From positions 2,734,458 to 2,798,457 of the forward strand of contig NC_015152.1 of the NCBI RefSeq assembly GCF_000190435.1: a stretch of DNA of 64,000 nucleotides. Reading direction: 5' to 3'. A model generated the notes under the pieces. That model saw nothing but the letters and a program-made list of their open reading frames with translations, ran no database searches and had not been told where the DNA came from. The stretch comes from Sphaerochaeta globosa str. Buddy. GTDB lineage: Bacteria; Spirochaetota; Spirochaetia; Sphaerochaetales; Sphaerochaetaceae. Position 1 is the stretch's first letter. Every line of letters begins with the position of its first letter. Positions 50,236 through 59,243 of this stretch are shown piece by piece. A program made the position numbers and the translations under genes.

Positions 50236-51024
50236 TTAAACCCACCCCTCTTGTTCCAAGAGTTCATCCAGATGATCCAACAACCGGGTTATCGCCTTCA
50301 GTTGGTCGGCATGGCCAATGCTCTGGGTGAGCTCTTTGATATCCTCATCGAACAGGGGGGGGATGAGTGTACAGGTTGTATGCACCCAGGCTTCTTGACG
50401 TTTTTCACCGGGATGAGTCTGATTGTTCAAGGCAAAGAGAATATCAAAATAACTCTCAAGCAAGGCAGCAGTACGATGAATCAGACTTACCTGATCACCT
50501 CGTGTCATTGCATGCTCGATCTGTTCATAAAAAGAAGCGGTAAGCTTGCTTCTAAGCAATGGATAATTGTGATTGATGATTGCTTTCTGCAAAGCTTGGG
50601 GATAATCAGATTCAAGCAGTTGCTTCAGTGCAGTAAACCTTCCGCTTTCGTCATACAATACCGTTGATGTCTTGATGTTGTGCACAAAGGCTGTGGAATA
50701 CCCTACCCGAGGCTGATGACCCACCCAGACGCGCTTGATCTCATCTTCGACCCAATCAAGATTGCGGTACATGAGATCAACAAAGGTCCCGTCCTTCAGC
50801 TGCATCTCATCACCGGGGCCGAAATAGTCATTCGCCAATTCAGCCTTGGATGCAAAAGTATCTGCCAATTCTTGGCGGAAGGCCATTGGTATCGGTTCTT
50901 TGCTGTACACATAGAGGTCGTAATCCGACAGCTCATCAGAACCGAGACCGGTTCTGGAACCTGCAAGAGCAAGAGCTTGGAGAGCAGGGTGTGCAGACAG
51001 AGCTGCAATAAAAGATTCAATCAT
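50236..51024 (-). CDS. Nucleotidyltransferase-domain protein (DUF4037-like)
   Basis: A 262-residue protein. The N-terminal minimal nucleotidyltransferase motif is ALAGSRTGLGSDELSDYDLYVYS: GS followed by D-x-D. YFGPGDEMQLKDGTFVDLMYR may supply the third carboxylate. The helical C-terminal half (ALKQLLESDYPQALQKAIINHNYPLL to TRLLDHLDELLEQEG) resembles kanamycin-nucleotidyltransferase-like substrate domains. The substrate is unknown; such proteins may modify aminoglycosides or other small molecules, or be inactive. ATG 51024 has only a weak AGG upstream; a longer frame reaching 51144 lacks support. It is monocistronic between the purine operon and xdh. Confidence 0.78.
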   Translation of the reverse strand: MIESFIAALSAHPALQALALAGSRTGLGSDELSDYDLYVYSKEPIPMAFRQELADTFASKAELANDYFGPGDEMQLKDGTFVDLMYRNLDWVEDEIKRVWVGHQPRVGYSTAFVHNIKTSTVLYDESGRFTALKQLLESDYPQALQKAIINHNYPLLRSKLTASFYEQIEHAMTRGDQVSLIHRTAALLESYFDILFALNNQTHPGEKRQEAWVHTTCTLIPPLFDEDIKELTQSIGHADQLKAITRLLDHLDELLEQEGWV

Positions 51025-51390
51025 AGGCCTATGGTGCCATAGAATATCAGAAGAGAGAAGCTTTACCTTCAGAATCCAGACATCCTTCAGGCATCCAATG
51101 ACGCTAAGGTAGGGCTTCAACTGCCTTGGCGATATCCACACCATACCGATAGGTAGGTTCCTTTGTCTTTTCAGATTCCATCTTTACCAAGTCCAAGGCA
51201 TAGAATAACTGGACATTGAGAATTCCACTATTGTGTTGTGATTCGGCCTTTGCTTCAACAAGACTGGTGCCAAGCAAGCTTCCTGCCTTTGGGAGGGGGA
51301 GTCGCCACGTAGGGGTAAAGATGATAAACTTGGAGAAGCAACCGATGGAAAGAGTGTATGTTTTCTTACGATTCTCACCCAAGTTTTTTC

Positions 51391-51418
51391 TTGTATTTGT
51401 TGCAGATTGTTGTATTAT
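51391..51418 (+). promoter_or_regulatory. Possible promoter of xdh operon
   Basis: TTGTAT (51391-51396), 16 bp, TATTAT (51413-51418). The 515-bp stretch 51025-51539 otherwise holds the hairpin at 51432 and no convincing gene. Confidence 0.4.
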
Positions 51419-51431
51419 TGACCTACAGATA

Positions 51432-51449
51432 AGAAAGGTCTCCCTTTCT
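51432..51449 (+). promoter_or_regulatory. Leader hairpin or operator ahead of xdhA
   Basis: AGAAAGG and CCTTTCT pair perfectly around TCTC. It lies just downstream of the predicted start of transcription and 90 bp before the xdhA start codon, so it could be an operator dyad or an RNA hairpin. Confidence 0.45.
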
Positions 51450-51539
51450 GGCTACGTACGCTTGTTACCAAGACTTTGGTGATTGTTCAATTCCAGGAAG
51501 AGTAGACATACGTTGGTTCCTTATTGGAAGGAGGACTTC

Positions 51540-53828
51540 ATGGATATAATCGGAACTTCCCTGAAACGAGTCGATGCGTTCGACAAAGTGACAGGTAAAG
51601 CGAAATACACGGACGATTTGGTTTCAGATCATGCCCTCATTGCAAAAGTACTGCATAGCACCATTGCAAACGGCTGGGTCAAGGAGTTTGATCTCAGCGA
51701 AGCGTGGAAGGTCAACGGTGTTGTGGATATTGTTACCTGCTTCGATGTACCCAACATCCAGTTCCCCACCGCAGGCCACCCTTGGTCGACTGATCCGAAG
51801 CATCAGGACATTGCAGACCGAAAGTTGCTCAATGCAAGGGTTCGCTGTTATGCCGATGACATCGCTGCCGTCATTGCTGAGGATGAAATTGCTGCCGAAG
51901 AGGCAGTGAGAAAAATCAAGGTCACGTATGAGGAATTCACCCCCATTCTTACCGTCGAAGACGCTATGAAGGAAGGGGCGATAACCCTCCATGACGAGCG
52001 GCCGAACAATATTGTTGTAAAGTCAACCTACGAAATTGGCAAGTTCGAGGAAGCAATCAAGGAAGAAGGACTGATCAAGGTAGTCGGAGACTATGAAACT
52101 CCGGTAGTAAGCCACTGCCATATTGAGAGTGCAAACTCCTTTGCCTACATGGAGAGTGACAAGATTGTCGTGGTCAGCTCCACCCAAATCCCCCACATTG
52201 TCAGGCGTATTTGTTCACAGGCCCTTGGCCTTGGCTTCGGCAAAATCAGGATTATCAAGCCGTACATCGGCGGTGGGTTTGGAAACAAGCAGGATGCTTT
52301 GACCGAACCGTTGAATGCGTACCTCACCACCCGAGTCGGGGGAAGGCCTGTTAAGCTTGCCTACACCCGCGAGGAAACCTTCGCCTGTACCCGTACCCGT
52401 CATGCCATGCAATTCCATATTGAAAGCTATATCCGCAAGGACGGCAGTTTCGCCGCCCGCTCAATCAAGGCTTACTCCAACCAGGGTGCCTATGCATCCC
52501 ATGCACATGCCCTCGTAGCCAATGCAGTAAACGGTTTTAGGATGATGTATCCGGTAGGAGCCATTAAAAGTGAAGCCTACACAGTCTACACCAACCTGCC
52601 CACTGCAGGAGCCATGCGTGCATACGGTATTCCCCAGATCGGGTTTGCCTTGGAAGCCCACGTCGACGACATTGCCAGGCAGACCGGTCTCGATCCGCTT
52701 GTAATGCGTAAGCTGAACATGATGAAGCTTGGGTATGTCGACCCGCTTACCACCATCACCTGTCACTCCACCGGTTTGGAGGAGTGCATCGACCGAGGTG
52801 AAAAGTACCTCGATTATTCCAAGAAACGGGTTGCCTATGCCCACCAGACAGGTCCGATCAGGAAGGGTGTGGGTATGGCAATTTTCTGTTACAAGACAGG
52901 TGTCTACCCCATCAGCTTGGAGACTTCCGCCTGCCGCATGATTCTCAACCAGGACGGTTCGCTGCAGATGCAGATCGGAGCTACCGAAATTGGACAGGGG
53001 GCCGACACCGTTTTTGCCATGATGGCAGCCCAGACCATCGGAGTGACGATGGATAAGGTGCATGTGATCAGCAAGCAGGACACCGATGTCACCCCGTATG
53101 ACACCGGAGCTTATGCCTCCAGGCAAACCTACGTATCGGGTATGGCAGTCAAAAAGACCGCTGAATCCTTCAGGAAAAAAATTCTTGAATTCGCCGGTTT
53201 CATGCTGAAGAAGGATAGCTGGGATTTGGATATCAAGGACAACAACATCGTGCATGTCAATAAGAACGAGAAATTGCTCAGCGTCGCCGATGTCGCCATT
53301 GAGTCCTGCTACAGCTTGACCAATTCCACCCACATTGCTGCCGAGGAATCACACCACTGTACGGACAACACCTACTCCTTCGGGGTCTGCTTTACCGAAG
53401 TCGAGGTGGACATTCCGATGTGCCAGGTCAAGATCCTGGACATCATCAACGTCCACGATTCCGGCAAAATCATCAATGGACAGACCGCACGCGGACAGGT
53501 CCATGGCGGTATGAGCATGGGCTTGGGGTACGGGCTGTATGAACACCTGAAGTTCGACCCGAAAACCGGTCAGATGCTCAACGACAACCTTTTGGACTAT
53601 AAGCTGATGACAGCCATCGATACGCCCGAACTCCATGCGGACTTTGTACAGACCGATGACCCCACCGGGCCTTATGGGAACAAGTCATTGGGAGAACCCC
53701 CGACGATTCCTGTCGCGCCTGCAATTCGTAATGCGGTGCTTAATGCAACCGGAGTTGCCATCAATGCCATTCCCCTGCACCCACAGCGGATGTTCGACGC
53801 ATTCATCGAAGCGGCCCTGATTAAATAA
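51540..53828 (+). CDS. xdhA: Xanthine dehydrogenase, molybdenum-binding subunit
   Basis: A 762-residue molybdopterin subunit that hydroxylates hypoxanthine or xanthine. It begins GTSLKRVDAFDKVTGKAKYTDDL, the aldehyde-oxidase a/b hammerhead domain. Cofactor motifs are IGGGFGNKQDALTEP, GAMRAYGIPQIGFALE, GATEIGQGADTVFAMMAAQ and YASRQTYVSG. The catalytic Glu is in SLGEPPTIPVAPAIRNAV. ATG 51540 follows GGAAGGAGG; the frame extends upstream without support. It is first of three contiguous subunit genes. Linkage to adenine deaminases and a purine permease supports purine specificity, though related enzymes oxidise other N-heterocycles. Confidence 0.93.
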   Translation: MDIIGTSLKRVDAFDKVTGKAKYTDDLVSDHALIAKVLHSTIANGWVKEFDLSEAWKVNGVVDIVTCFDVPNIQFPTAGHPWSTDPKHQDIADRKLLNARVRCYADDIAAVIAEDEIAAEEAVRKIKVTYEEFTPILTVEDAMKEGAITLHDERPNNIVVKSTYEIGKFEEAIKEEGLIKVVGDYETPVVSHCHIESANSFAYMESDKIVVVSSTQIPHIVRRICSQALGLGFGKIRIIKPYIGGGFGNKQDALTEPLNAYLTTRVGGRPVKLAYTREETFACTRTRHAMQFHIESYIRKDGSFAARSIKAYSNQGAYASHAHALVANAVNGFRMMYPVGAIKSEAYTVYTNLPTAGAMRAYGIPQIGFALEAHVDDIARQTGLDPLVMRKLNMMKLGYVDPLTTITCHSTGLEECIDRGEKYLDYSKKRVAYAHQTGPIRKGVGMAIFCYKTGVYPISLETSACRMILNQDGSLQMQIGATEIGQGADTVFAMMAAQTIGVTMDKVHVISKQDTDVTPYDTGAYASRQTYVSGMAVKKTAESFRKKILEFAGFMLKKDSWDLDIKDNNIVHVNKNEKLLSVADVAIESCYSLTNSTHIAAEESHHCTDNTYSFGVCFTEVEVDIPMCQVKILDIINVHDSGKIINGQTARGQVHGGMSMGLGYGLYEHLKFDPKTGQMLNDNLLDYKLMTAIDTPELHADFVQTDDPTGPYGNKSLGEPPTIPVAPAIRNAVLNATGVAINAIPLHPQRMFDAFIEAALIK

Positions 53829-53839
53829 GGAAACAGTGT

Positions 53840-54727
53840 ATGTATAACTTCAACAACCTTTATGAACCAACCTCAGTCGAAGAAGCCCTGCGTATGAAAA
53901 AGGAGCATCCCCAAGCCTTGCTCCTCGCTGGGGGAAGCGACATCCTGATTAAAATTCGGGAAGGCAAGCTTGCCGGTTGCGACCTGATCAACATCTATTG
54001 CCTGGAAGAATTGAGAGGAATCTGCCTTGAGGACGATGGCTCGATTCTCATCCGACCCCTTACCAGTTTCACCGACGTGTCGATGCACCCGGTTATCAGG
54101 AAGTACGTTCCCGTCCTCGGGGAAGCCGTTGACCAAATCGGCGGCCCGCAGGTACGAAACATCGGCACCATCGGAGGCAATATCTGCAACGGTGTTACCA
54201 GTGCCGACAGTGCCACTACGCTGAAAGCGTACGATGCAACCTTGGAAATTACGAGCCTGGACGGGATTCGCCTTCTTCCCTATGCCGAATTCAACCTCGG
54301 ACCCGGAAAGGTCGATCTCAGAGAGGGTGAAATGTTGACTGGCATTCGTATTGCCAAGCAAAGCTACGAAAACACGTACGGTCAGTACATCAAGTATGCA
54401 ATGCGCAAGGCCATGGATATCGCAACACTGGGCTGTTCGGTCAATGTACGACTTTCCAACGACAAGAAACACATCGATCGACTTCGTATCGCCTTCGGTG
54501 TTGCCGCCCCGACTCCCCTTCGTTCCACAACTGCAGAAGCAAATGCCCAAGGGCATGGTTTGAATGAGCAATTGCTTGAAGCAGTGGCACAAGGAGCTTT
54601 GGCCGATGTAAAGCCCAGAACCAGCTGGCGCGCATCGAAGGAATTCCGCTTGCAGCTGGTCAAGGAAATGGCACGAAGAGCAACCAAGACTGCGGTTGAG
54701 AAAGCAGGAGGCACCATCAATGGCTAA
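53840..54727 (+). CDS. xdhB: Xanthine dehydrogenase, FAD-binding subunit
   Basis: A 295-residue protein of the molybdopterin dehydrogenase FAD family. It starts YNFNNLYEPTSVEEALRMKKEHPQALLLAGGSDILIKIREGK, where AGGSD is the FAD pyrophosphate loop. QVRNIGTIGGNICNGVTSADSATTLKAYDATLEI is the second FAD motif. A C-terminal CO-dehydrogenase-flavoprotein-like domain follows (about 175-290). It lies 11 bp behind xdhA, and its stop overlaps xdhC by 8 bp. It passes electrons from the iron-sulfur subunit to NAD or another acceptor. Confidence 0.93.
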   Translation: MYNFNNLYEPTSVEEALRMKKEHPQALLLAGGSDILIKIREGKLAGCDLINIYCLEELRGICLEDDGSILIRPLTSFTDVSMHPVIRKYVPVLGEAVDQIGGPQVRNIGTIGGNICNGVTSADSATTLKAYDATLEITSLDGIRLLPYAEFNLGPGKVDLREGEMLTGIRIAKQSYENTYGQYIKYAMRKAMDIATLGCSVNVRLSNDKKHIDRLRIAFGVAAPTPLRSTTAEANAQGHGLNEQLLEAVAQGALADVKPRTSWRASKEFRLQLVKEMARRATKTAVEKAGGTING

Positions 54728-55208
54728 CAAAGACGTACACTGTATCGTGAACGGAAAAGAGAGAGTATTCAGTGTGGATGTTCGATCATCCCTTTCAGAT
54801 ATGCTCAGGGGTAATGCCGGCTTGGACAGCATCAAGCATGGCTGTGACGTAGGCGAATGTGGTGCGTGCACCGTACTCATCGACGGAAAACCGTTCAACA
54901 CCTGTATTTATATGGCTATCTGGGCTGAGGGAAAAACCATTCTCACCCTTGAAGGGCTCAGTGACACCAAGGGTACCATCAGTGACATCCAGCAGGCGTT
55001 CATCGATGAGGGAGCTGTCCAGTGCGGTTTCTGCACCCCGGGTTTCATCATGGCCTCCATTCCCATCATTGAAAAGGATGAGCCTTCCACCCGAGAGGAG
55101 ATCCGAAGGCAAATTTCAGGCAACCTCTGCCGATGCACCGGCTATGAACACATTGTCGATGCAATTGAAAAGACGCAGAAGAAGCGGATCGAGCAGAAAA
55201 AGGGCTGA
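54720..55208 (+). CDS. xdhC: Xanthine dehydrogenase, [2Fe-2S] subunit
   Basis: A 162-residue subunit with two [2Fe-2S] clusters. The plant-type ferredoxin site is C42, C47, C50 and C62 (HGCDVGECGACTVLIDGKP). The helical second domain has CGFC in AVQCGFCTPGFIMAS and CRC in SGNLCRCTGYEHIVDAI. ATG 54720 is eight bases after GGAGG and overlaps the xdhB end. A terminator follows 12 bp after the stop. No XdhC/CoxI-type maturation factor is present in the window. Confidence 0.94.
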   Translation: MANKDVHCIVNGKERVFSVDVRSSLSDMLRGNAGLDSIKHGCDVGECGACTVLIDGKPFNTCIYMAIWAEGKTILTLEGLSDTKGTISDIQQAFIDEGAVQCGFCTPGFIMASIPIIEKDEPSTREEIRRQISGNLCRCTGYEHIVDAIEKTQKKRIEQKKG

Positions 55209-55220
55209 GTTGAGGCTAAG

Positions 55221-55249
55221 ACGGGATTGCGAATGCAGTCCCGTTTTTC
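55221..55249 (+). terminator. Terminator of xdh operon
   Basis: ACGGGA-TT-GC and GC-AG-TCCCGT pair around GAAT, followed directly by TTTTTC. Confidence 0.8.
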
Positions 55250-55344
55250 TTCACATGCCAAATAGTCACGGTCATATACCACCAAGCGGTCACAAAAAGA
55301 CACCCTGCTGGAAACAACAGAGTGCCTTTGCCTTAGGAAAAAAA

Positions 55345-55578
55345 CTAGATTTCCTTGACTTGTGACTTCTTTACTTCATAGCCCAACGTACTGATGGCCT
55401 GTTCTATGGCTTCTGCAGCAATACGGGACTCATCAAAGTCAAGTTTTACTTTGCTGGAGTTGAACAACACCTTCACGCTGTCTTTCTGCACACCTTGCAG
55501 TACTTTGGTTGCATTCTCAATCTTTTGCATGCAGGACGGGCAGGCCAAGGATTCTAGTTGGATGGTTAATTTTTTCAT
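55345..55578 (-). CDS. Heavy-metal-associated (HMA) domain protein
   Basis: A 77-residue single-domain metallochaperone-like protein. It reads MKKLTIQLESLACPSCMQKIENATKVLQGV, with the metal-binding pair C13-x2-C16, and ends with the usual beta-alpha-beta LFNSSKVKLDFDESRIAAEAIEQAISTLGYEV. ATG 55578 follows AAAGGAG. It lies 77 bp behind the P-type ATPase on the same strand. The ATPase has no N-terminal HMA domain of its own, so this protein may be its detached metal donor. Confidence 0.9.
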   Translation of the reverse strand: MKKLTIQLESLACPSCMQKIENATKVLQGVQKDSVKVLFNSSKVKLDFDESRIAAEAIEQAISTLGYEVKKSQVKEI

Positions 55579-55655
55579 GGGTATCGCTCCTTTCATCGTA
55601 TGGTATGGATAGCATACCAGGGTTCTCTCACGTAGTAATTGATTCAAATCAACTT

Positions 55656-57515
55656 CTACTTCCTTCTCTTCAATCGGTAGCGAAGCAGCCGCATTCCATT
55701 GAGGATGACAACCAGAATGCTTGCTTCATGCACCAACATCCCAATGGACATGTTCATCCACTCGCTGAAGAACACACTTGCCAGAAGAACCAACACCACA
55801 CCTACAGCGATTGCTATGTTCTGGCGCATATTGCTTGCTGTCGCCTTCGCCAGACCAAGAGCATGGGGCAGGCGGCTGAAGTCTGAATTCATCAATACGA
55901 CATCTGACGTTTCGATGGCAACATCGGTACCGCTACCCATGGCAATGCCAATTTGGGCCAAGGCAAGCGAGGGACTATCGTTCACCCCGTCACCGACAAA
56001 GGCAACGATGCGACCCTCTGACTGCAACGTTTTGATGAAGGCTGCTTTGTCTTGGGGTAACATGTGCCCGTGGGCCTCAGTCAAACCCAGCTGCTTTGAA
56101 ACCAAATCCACCGTCCCTTGGTTGTCACCGGAGAGGACTACCAAGTGTTTGACACCCAGTTTCTTCAACGCTTGCAGATGTTCCTTCACACCAGGCCGTA
56201 TTTGATCCCGAATCCCCATCAACACGCTAAGCTGCCCATCCACAGCGGTCAACACAAGAGAATTTCCTCTTGCCTCAAACCGGGCGATATCCTTACGTCC
56301 GTTCTGAGGGATTGTTACGCCAAGCGTCTCCATCAGAGCAACGTTTCCGACTGCAACACGGTGCCCATCCACCTCTGCCACGATTCCCCCACCTGCAACC
56401 ACATCGGTCTTTTGAACGACATAGGCATCGACCGGACCGAGGTGTTGGACTATCGCTTTTGCCAGCGGATGGTCAGACTCTCGTTCCACACTGGACAGAT
56501 ATCCTAAGGTTTTCTGCGTATCAAAGGCGTAGTATTGGGTATCTGCAACAGTAGGATTGCCCGCTGTCAACGTCCCTGTCTTGTCAAAAACAATAGTATC
56601 GACCCTGCTGAAATCGTGGATGACCTCACTACCCTTGAGCAACACGCCATGACGTGCACCGTTGCCGATGCCTGCGACATGAGAAACGGGAACCCCGATT
56701 ACCAGGGCTCCGGGGCAACCCAATACAAGAATGGTAATGGCTAGTTCCATATTCTGGGAGAACACCCATACAAGCGTGGAAAGCACCAAAACTGCGGGTG
56801 TGTAGTATTTTGAGAATCGGTCAATGAACCGTTCTGCTTCCGACTTTGAGTCCTGAGCCTCCTCCACCAGCTCGATGATTCGTCCAAAGGTGGTATCTTC
56901 ACCAACACGATCGGCAACAATTTGCAGGGTGCCATTTTCCAATATGGTTCCGGCAAATACCTGGGAGCCCATTTTCTTGCCAACCGGCACTGCTTCACCG
57001 GTGATGCTCGCCTCGTTGATATAGCCTTCACCGGTAAGGACGGTTCCGTCAACGGGGACCTTTGAGCCAGTTTTTACGAGTAGCGTATCGCCAACGTCGA
57101 CATCATCGACAGCAACTTCCTCAAACTCACCACTGTCGGTCTGTTTCAAAGCACTTTCAGGAGCCATTTCAGTCAGTTCCTTGATGGCGGAACGTGTTTT
57201 CTGCAAGGTGCGTTGCTCCAAATAGGCTCCGAAGAGAAACAAGAAAGTGACTACTGCTGATTCCTCAAAGTTTCTGATGAAAAAAGCCCCGATGACTGCC
57301 AAGGTTACCAAGACATCAATGCTGACCACTTTGACCTTAAGAGCCTGATAGGCTTGGATGGCAATCGGAGCTCCTGCGAGCACCGATGCAAGAATGAACG
57401 ACCACATGGCCAGCTGCTCTTGGTGAAAGACAATCTCTCCTGTAAAGCCGAAGGCGATCAACAATGCACCGAGAACTGTAATTATGGTTTTATTGCTTAG
57501 TATGAACTTCTGCAC
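55656..57515 (-). CDS. P1B-type metal-transporting ATPase with CPG motif
   Basis: A 619-residue ion pump. The start is GTG 57515, five bases after AAGGAGG, and overlaps the upstream small gene by 26 bp. There is no N-terminal metal domain. Order: two membrane helices, EQRTLQKTRSAIKEL, actuator INEASITGEAVPVGK, then helix with C267-P-G (LGCPGALVIGVPVSHVAG). The phosphorylation site is D311 in FDKTGTLTAGNPTV, followed by the hinge VGDGVNDSPSLALAQIGIAMG and the final IGMLVHEASILVVILNGMRLL. Most relatives have CPC, SPC or TPC in place of CPG, so metal specificity (Zn, Cd, Cu, Fe or other) is uncertain. Confidence 0.92.
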   Translation of the reverse strand: MQKFILSNKTIITVLGALLIAFGFTGEIVFHQEQLAMWSFILASVLAGAPIAIQAYQALKVKVVSIDVLVTLAVIGAFFIRNFEESAVVTFLFLFGAYLEQRTLQKTRSAIKELTEMAPESALKQTDSGEFEEVAVDDVDVGDTLLVKTGSKVPVDGTVLTGEGYINEASITGEAVPVGKKMGSQVFAGTILENGTLQIVADRVGEDTTFGRIIELVEEAQDSKSEAERFIDRFSKYYTPAVLVLSTLVWVFSQNMELAITILVLGCPGALVIGVPVSHVAGIGNGARHGVLLKGSEVIHDFSRVDTIVFDKTGTLTAGNPTVADTQYYAFDTQKTLGYLSSVERESDHPLAKAIVQHLGPVDAYVVQKTDVVAGGGIVAEVDGHRVAVGNVALMETLGVTIPQNGRKDIARFEARGNSLVLTAVDGQLSVLMGIRDQIRPGVKEHLQALKKLGVKHLVVLSGDNQGTVDLVSKQLGLTEAHGHMLPQDKAAFIKTLQSEGRIVAFVGDGVNDSPSLALAQIGIAMGSGTDVAIETSDVVLMNSDFSRLPHALGLAKATASNMRQNIAIAVGVVLVLLASVFFSEWMNMSIGMLVHEASILVVILNGMRLLRYRLKRRK

Positions 57516-57837
57516 TTGGTCCTCCTTGTTTCCAGTATGAACGATATGCTTCGTCGAGTTTTGACAACATAAAAAGGACCGCTTCATAGCTTTCACATAC
57601 ATCCTGGGGGACACGGTAATCATGGGTAATGGTTCGCAGCATAGCGAATTCTTCTTGTAAGGAAGGGTATTTTGTCCCTGCTTGCTCGATGTTTTTGACC
57701 ATAGTCTCGAATACTCTGCGAACTTCGTGGAACTCAGGATGATTGGAGCCGTGGACACGATCTACGATGGGGACATATTGTTTCAGAACCTTGAGATACT
57801 GCTTTTTGACATCGGCGAATGCTGTAGTATTTGACAT
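57490..57837 (-). CDS. Small protein with conserved-looking HGSNHPEFHEV motif
   Basis: A 115-residue helical protein: FADVKKQYLKVLKQYVPIVDRVHGSNHPEFHEVRRVFETMVKNIEQAG then LRTITHDYRVPQDVCESYEAVLFMLSKLDEAYRSYWKQ. The H-x3-HPE-x-HEV cluster recalls metal-binding segments of hemerythrin-like/iron-sulfur repair (Ric-type) proteins, but I cannot confirm the family. ATG 57837 follows AAGGAGA at seven bases. It is first in an operon with the metal ATPase and overlaps it, which suggests metal sensing, storage or repair. Confidence 0.8.
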   Translation of the reverse strand: MSNTTAFADVKKQYLKVLKQYVPIVDRVHGSNHPEFHEVRRVFETMVKNIEQAGTKYPSLQEEFAMLRTITHDYRVPQDVCESYEAVLFMLSKLDEAYRSYWKQGGPSAEVHTKQ

Positions 57838-58015
57838 GCTGATTTCTCCTTCTTTCTCGTTGTTACAGAGGTACTGTAGCACCGATGTAAAAATGAATAA
57901 TTGATTTGAATCAATGTTGGAGAGAATTGGCATGTATACGTTCACGAAGCGAATACAGCTCATCTATTGCCTCACATCGACAGTCTCGGTACGCTGATGC
58001 CCAAGAGGAACATCT

Positions 58016-59032
58016 ATGCGTATAGCCATCTATGGAGCGGGATCACTGGGAACGGTATTGGGAGCCTATCTGTCGAAACAGGGCATCGAATGCGACCTGA
58101 TAAGCCGTAACAAGTCCCATGTCACTGCTTTACAGCAAAAAGGGGCACGCATTGTAGGAAAAGCCAATTTCACCGTTCCGGTTAAGGCATTGTTGCCCGA
58201 TCAAATGGAGGGAACCTACGACGTAATCTTCCTTTTGACCAAGCAGCTTGAGAACCGCAAGGTAGCCACATTCCTCCGCTCCTACCTTGCCAAGGATGGA
58301 TTGTTGGTAACCATGCAAAATGGACTGCCGGAAAGCGAACTGGAACAGGTACTGGGTTCTCAGCGGGTGGCAGGGTGTGCAATCGGCTGGGGAGCAACGT
58401 TGCTGGAAAGCGGGGTTGCAGAACTTACCAGCGAGCCACAAGCCCTCGCCTTCAGCCTGGGCATGCTCAAAGCGGGACGGGAGGAGACTCTGAAAGCGAT
58501 TGCTACTGTCCTGGCTGCTATGGGAACGGTCACCATCGAACAGAACTTCATCGGGGCCAGATGGTCAAAGCTTCTGATCAATGCCGCCTTCAGTGGAACG
58601 GCAACAGTACTCGGGTGCACCTTCGGTGAGGTTGCCAAGGACAAAAAGGCCCGCCGGGTCGCCCAGTTGATCCTCAAGGAGTGTTTTGATACCGGTCACC
58701 GGCTAGCCATCAAATTCGAGCCTGTTCAGGGAAAGAACCTTGAAAAGTTGTTTGATTACCAAAACAGCCTGAAGCAAAAGCTCAGTTACCTGCTCATCCC
58801 CCTTGCCATGAAGAAACATGCCAGTCTCAAGCCCAGCATGCTGCAGGATATTGAAAAGGGGAAAAAGTGTGAGGTGGATAGTATCAACGGCATTCTTTCC
58901 AAGGAAGGGAAAAGGGCTGGTATTGCTACCCCTGTCAACGACTTGGTAGTACAACTAATTGGGCAAATTGAGTCAGAAGAAGGAAAACCCGGATGGGGTA
59001 ATTTGGATTTCTTCAAATCATTCCTTTCATAA
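58016..59032 (+). CDS. panE: 2-dehydropantoate 2-reductase family protein
   Basis: A 338-residue NADPH-dependent reductase of the ApbA/PanE family, which makes pantoate for coenzyme A. The Rossmann loop is RIAIYGAGSLGTVLGAYLSKQG. The Lys region is VIFLLTKQLENRKVATFL, and MQNGLPESELEQVLGSQRVAGCAIGWG follows. The C-terminal helical domain has NFIGARWSKLLINAAFSGTATVLGCTFGEV and KCEVDSINGILSKEGKRAGIATPVNDLVVQLI. It is about 35 residues longer than E. coli PanE. Other pan genes are not nearby, so a related oxoacid reductase is possible. ATG follows AGAGGAACATCT. Confidence 0.87.
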   Translation: MRIAIYGAGSLGTVLGAYLSKQGIECDLISRNKSHVTALQQKGARIVGKANFTVPVKALLPDQMEGTYDVIFLLTKQLENRKVATFLRSYLAKDGLLVTMQNGLPESELEQVLGSQRVAGCAIGWGATLLESGVAELTSEPQALAFSLGMLKAGREETLKAIATVLAAMGTVTIEQNFIGARWSKLLINAAFSGTATVLGCTFGEVAKDKKARRVAQLILKECFDTGHRLAIKFEPVQGKNLEKLFDYQNSLKQKLSYLLIPLAMKKHASLKPSMLQDIEKGKKCEVDSINGILSKEGKRAGIATPVNDLVVQLIGQIESEEGKPGWGNLDFFKSFLS

Positions 59033-59158
59033 GTCTGGAAAAAATAGATACTTATTTTCTCCAATAGCATTGACTCTTTCTGTGATACCTCGTAGTGTTA
59101 AGGAGCTTAGACTTTGTGTTCCTTTTTGTTCCCGATCCTATCTTTGTAGCCATGCTGC

Positions 59159-59187
59159 TTGACTTCCATGCACTTCTGACGGGTAAT
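59159..59187 (+). promoter_or_regulatory. Possible promoter of RRM gene
   Basis: TTGACT (59159-59164), 17 bp, GGTAAT (59182-59187). It would give a leader of about 64 nt ending in the hairpin at 59228. Confidence 0.4.
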
Positions 59188-59227
59188 CGATCGAAACTGT
59201 ACCAAACTCCTAAGACACCCAAAGAAA

Positions 59228-59243
59228 GCAGGCATTGACCTGC
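59228..59243 (+). promoter_or_regulatory. Leader hairpin next to RRM ribosome site
   Basis: GCAGG (59228-59232) pairs with CCTGC (59239-59243) around CATTGA, two bases before the AAGGA ribosome site. It could modulate translation or allow self-binding by the RRM product; inference only. Confidence 0.4.

Noticed and set aside
51104-51382. A 92-codon minus-strand frame upstream of the nucleotidyltransferase gene.
   Set aside because: No good ribosome site, odd composition, no recognisable domain; it may be a gene remnant but cannot be supported as a gene.
57516-57758. Longer N-terminus for the metal ATPase from an upstream start.
   Set aside because: It would lie wholly inside the upstream gene in another frame; GTG 57515 has an AAGGAGG site at proper spacing.
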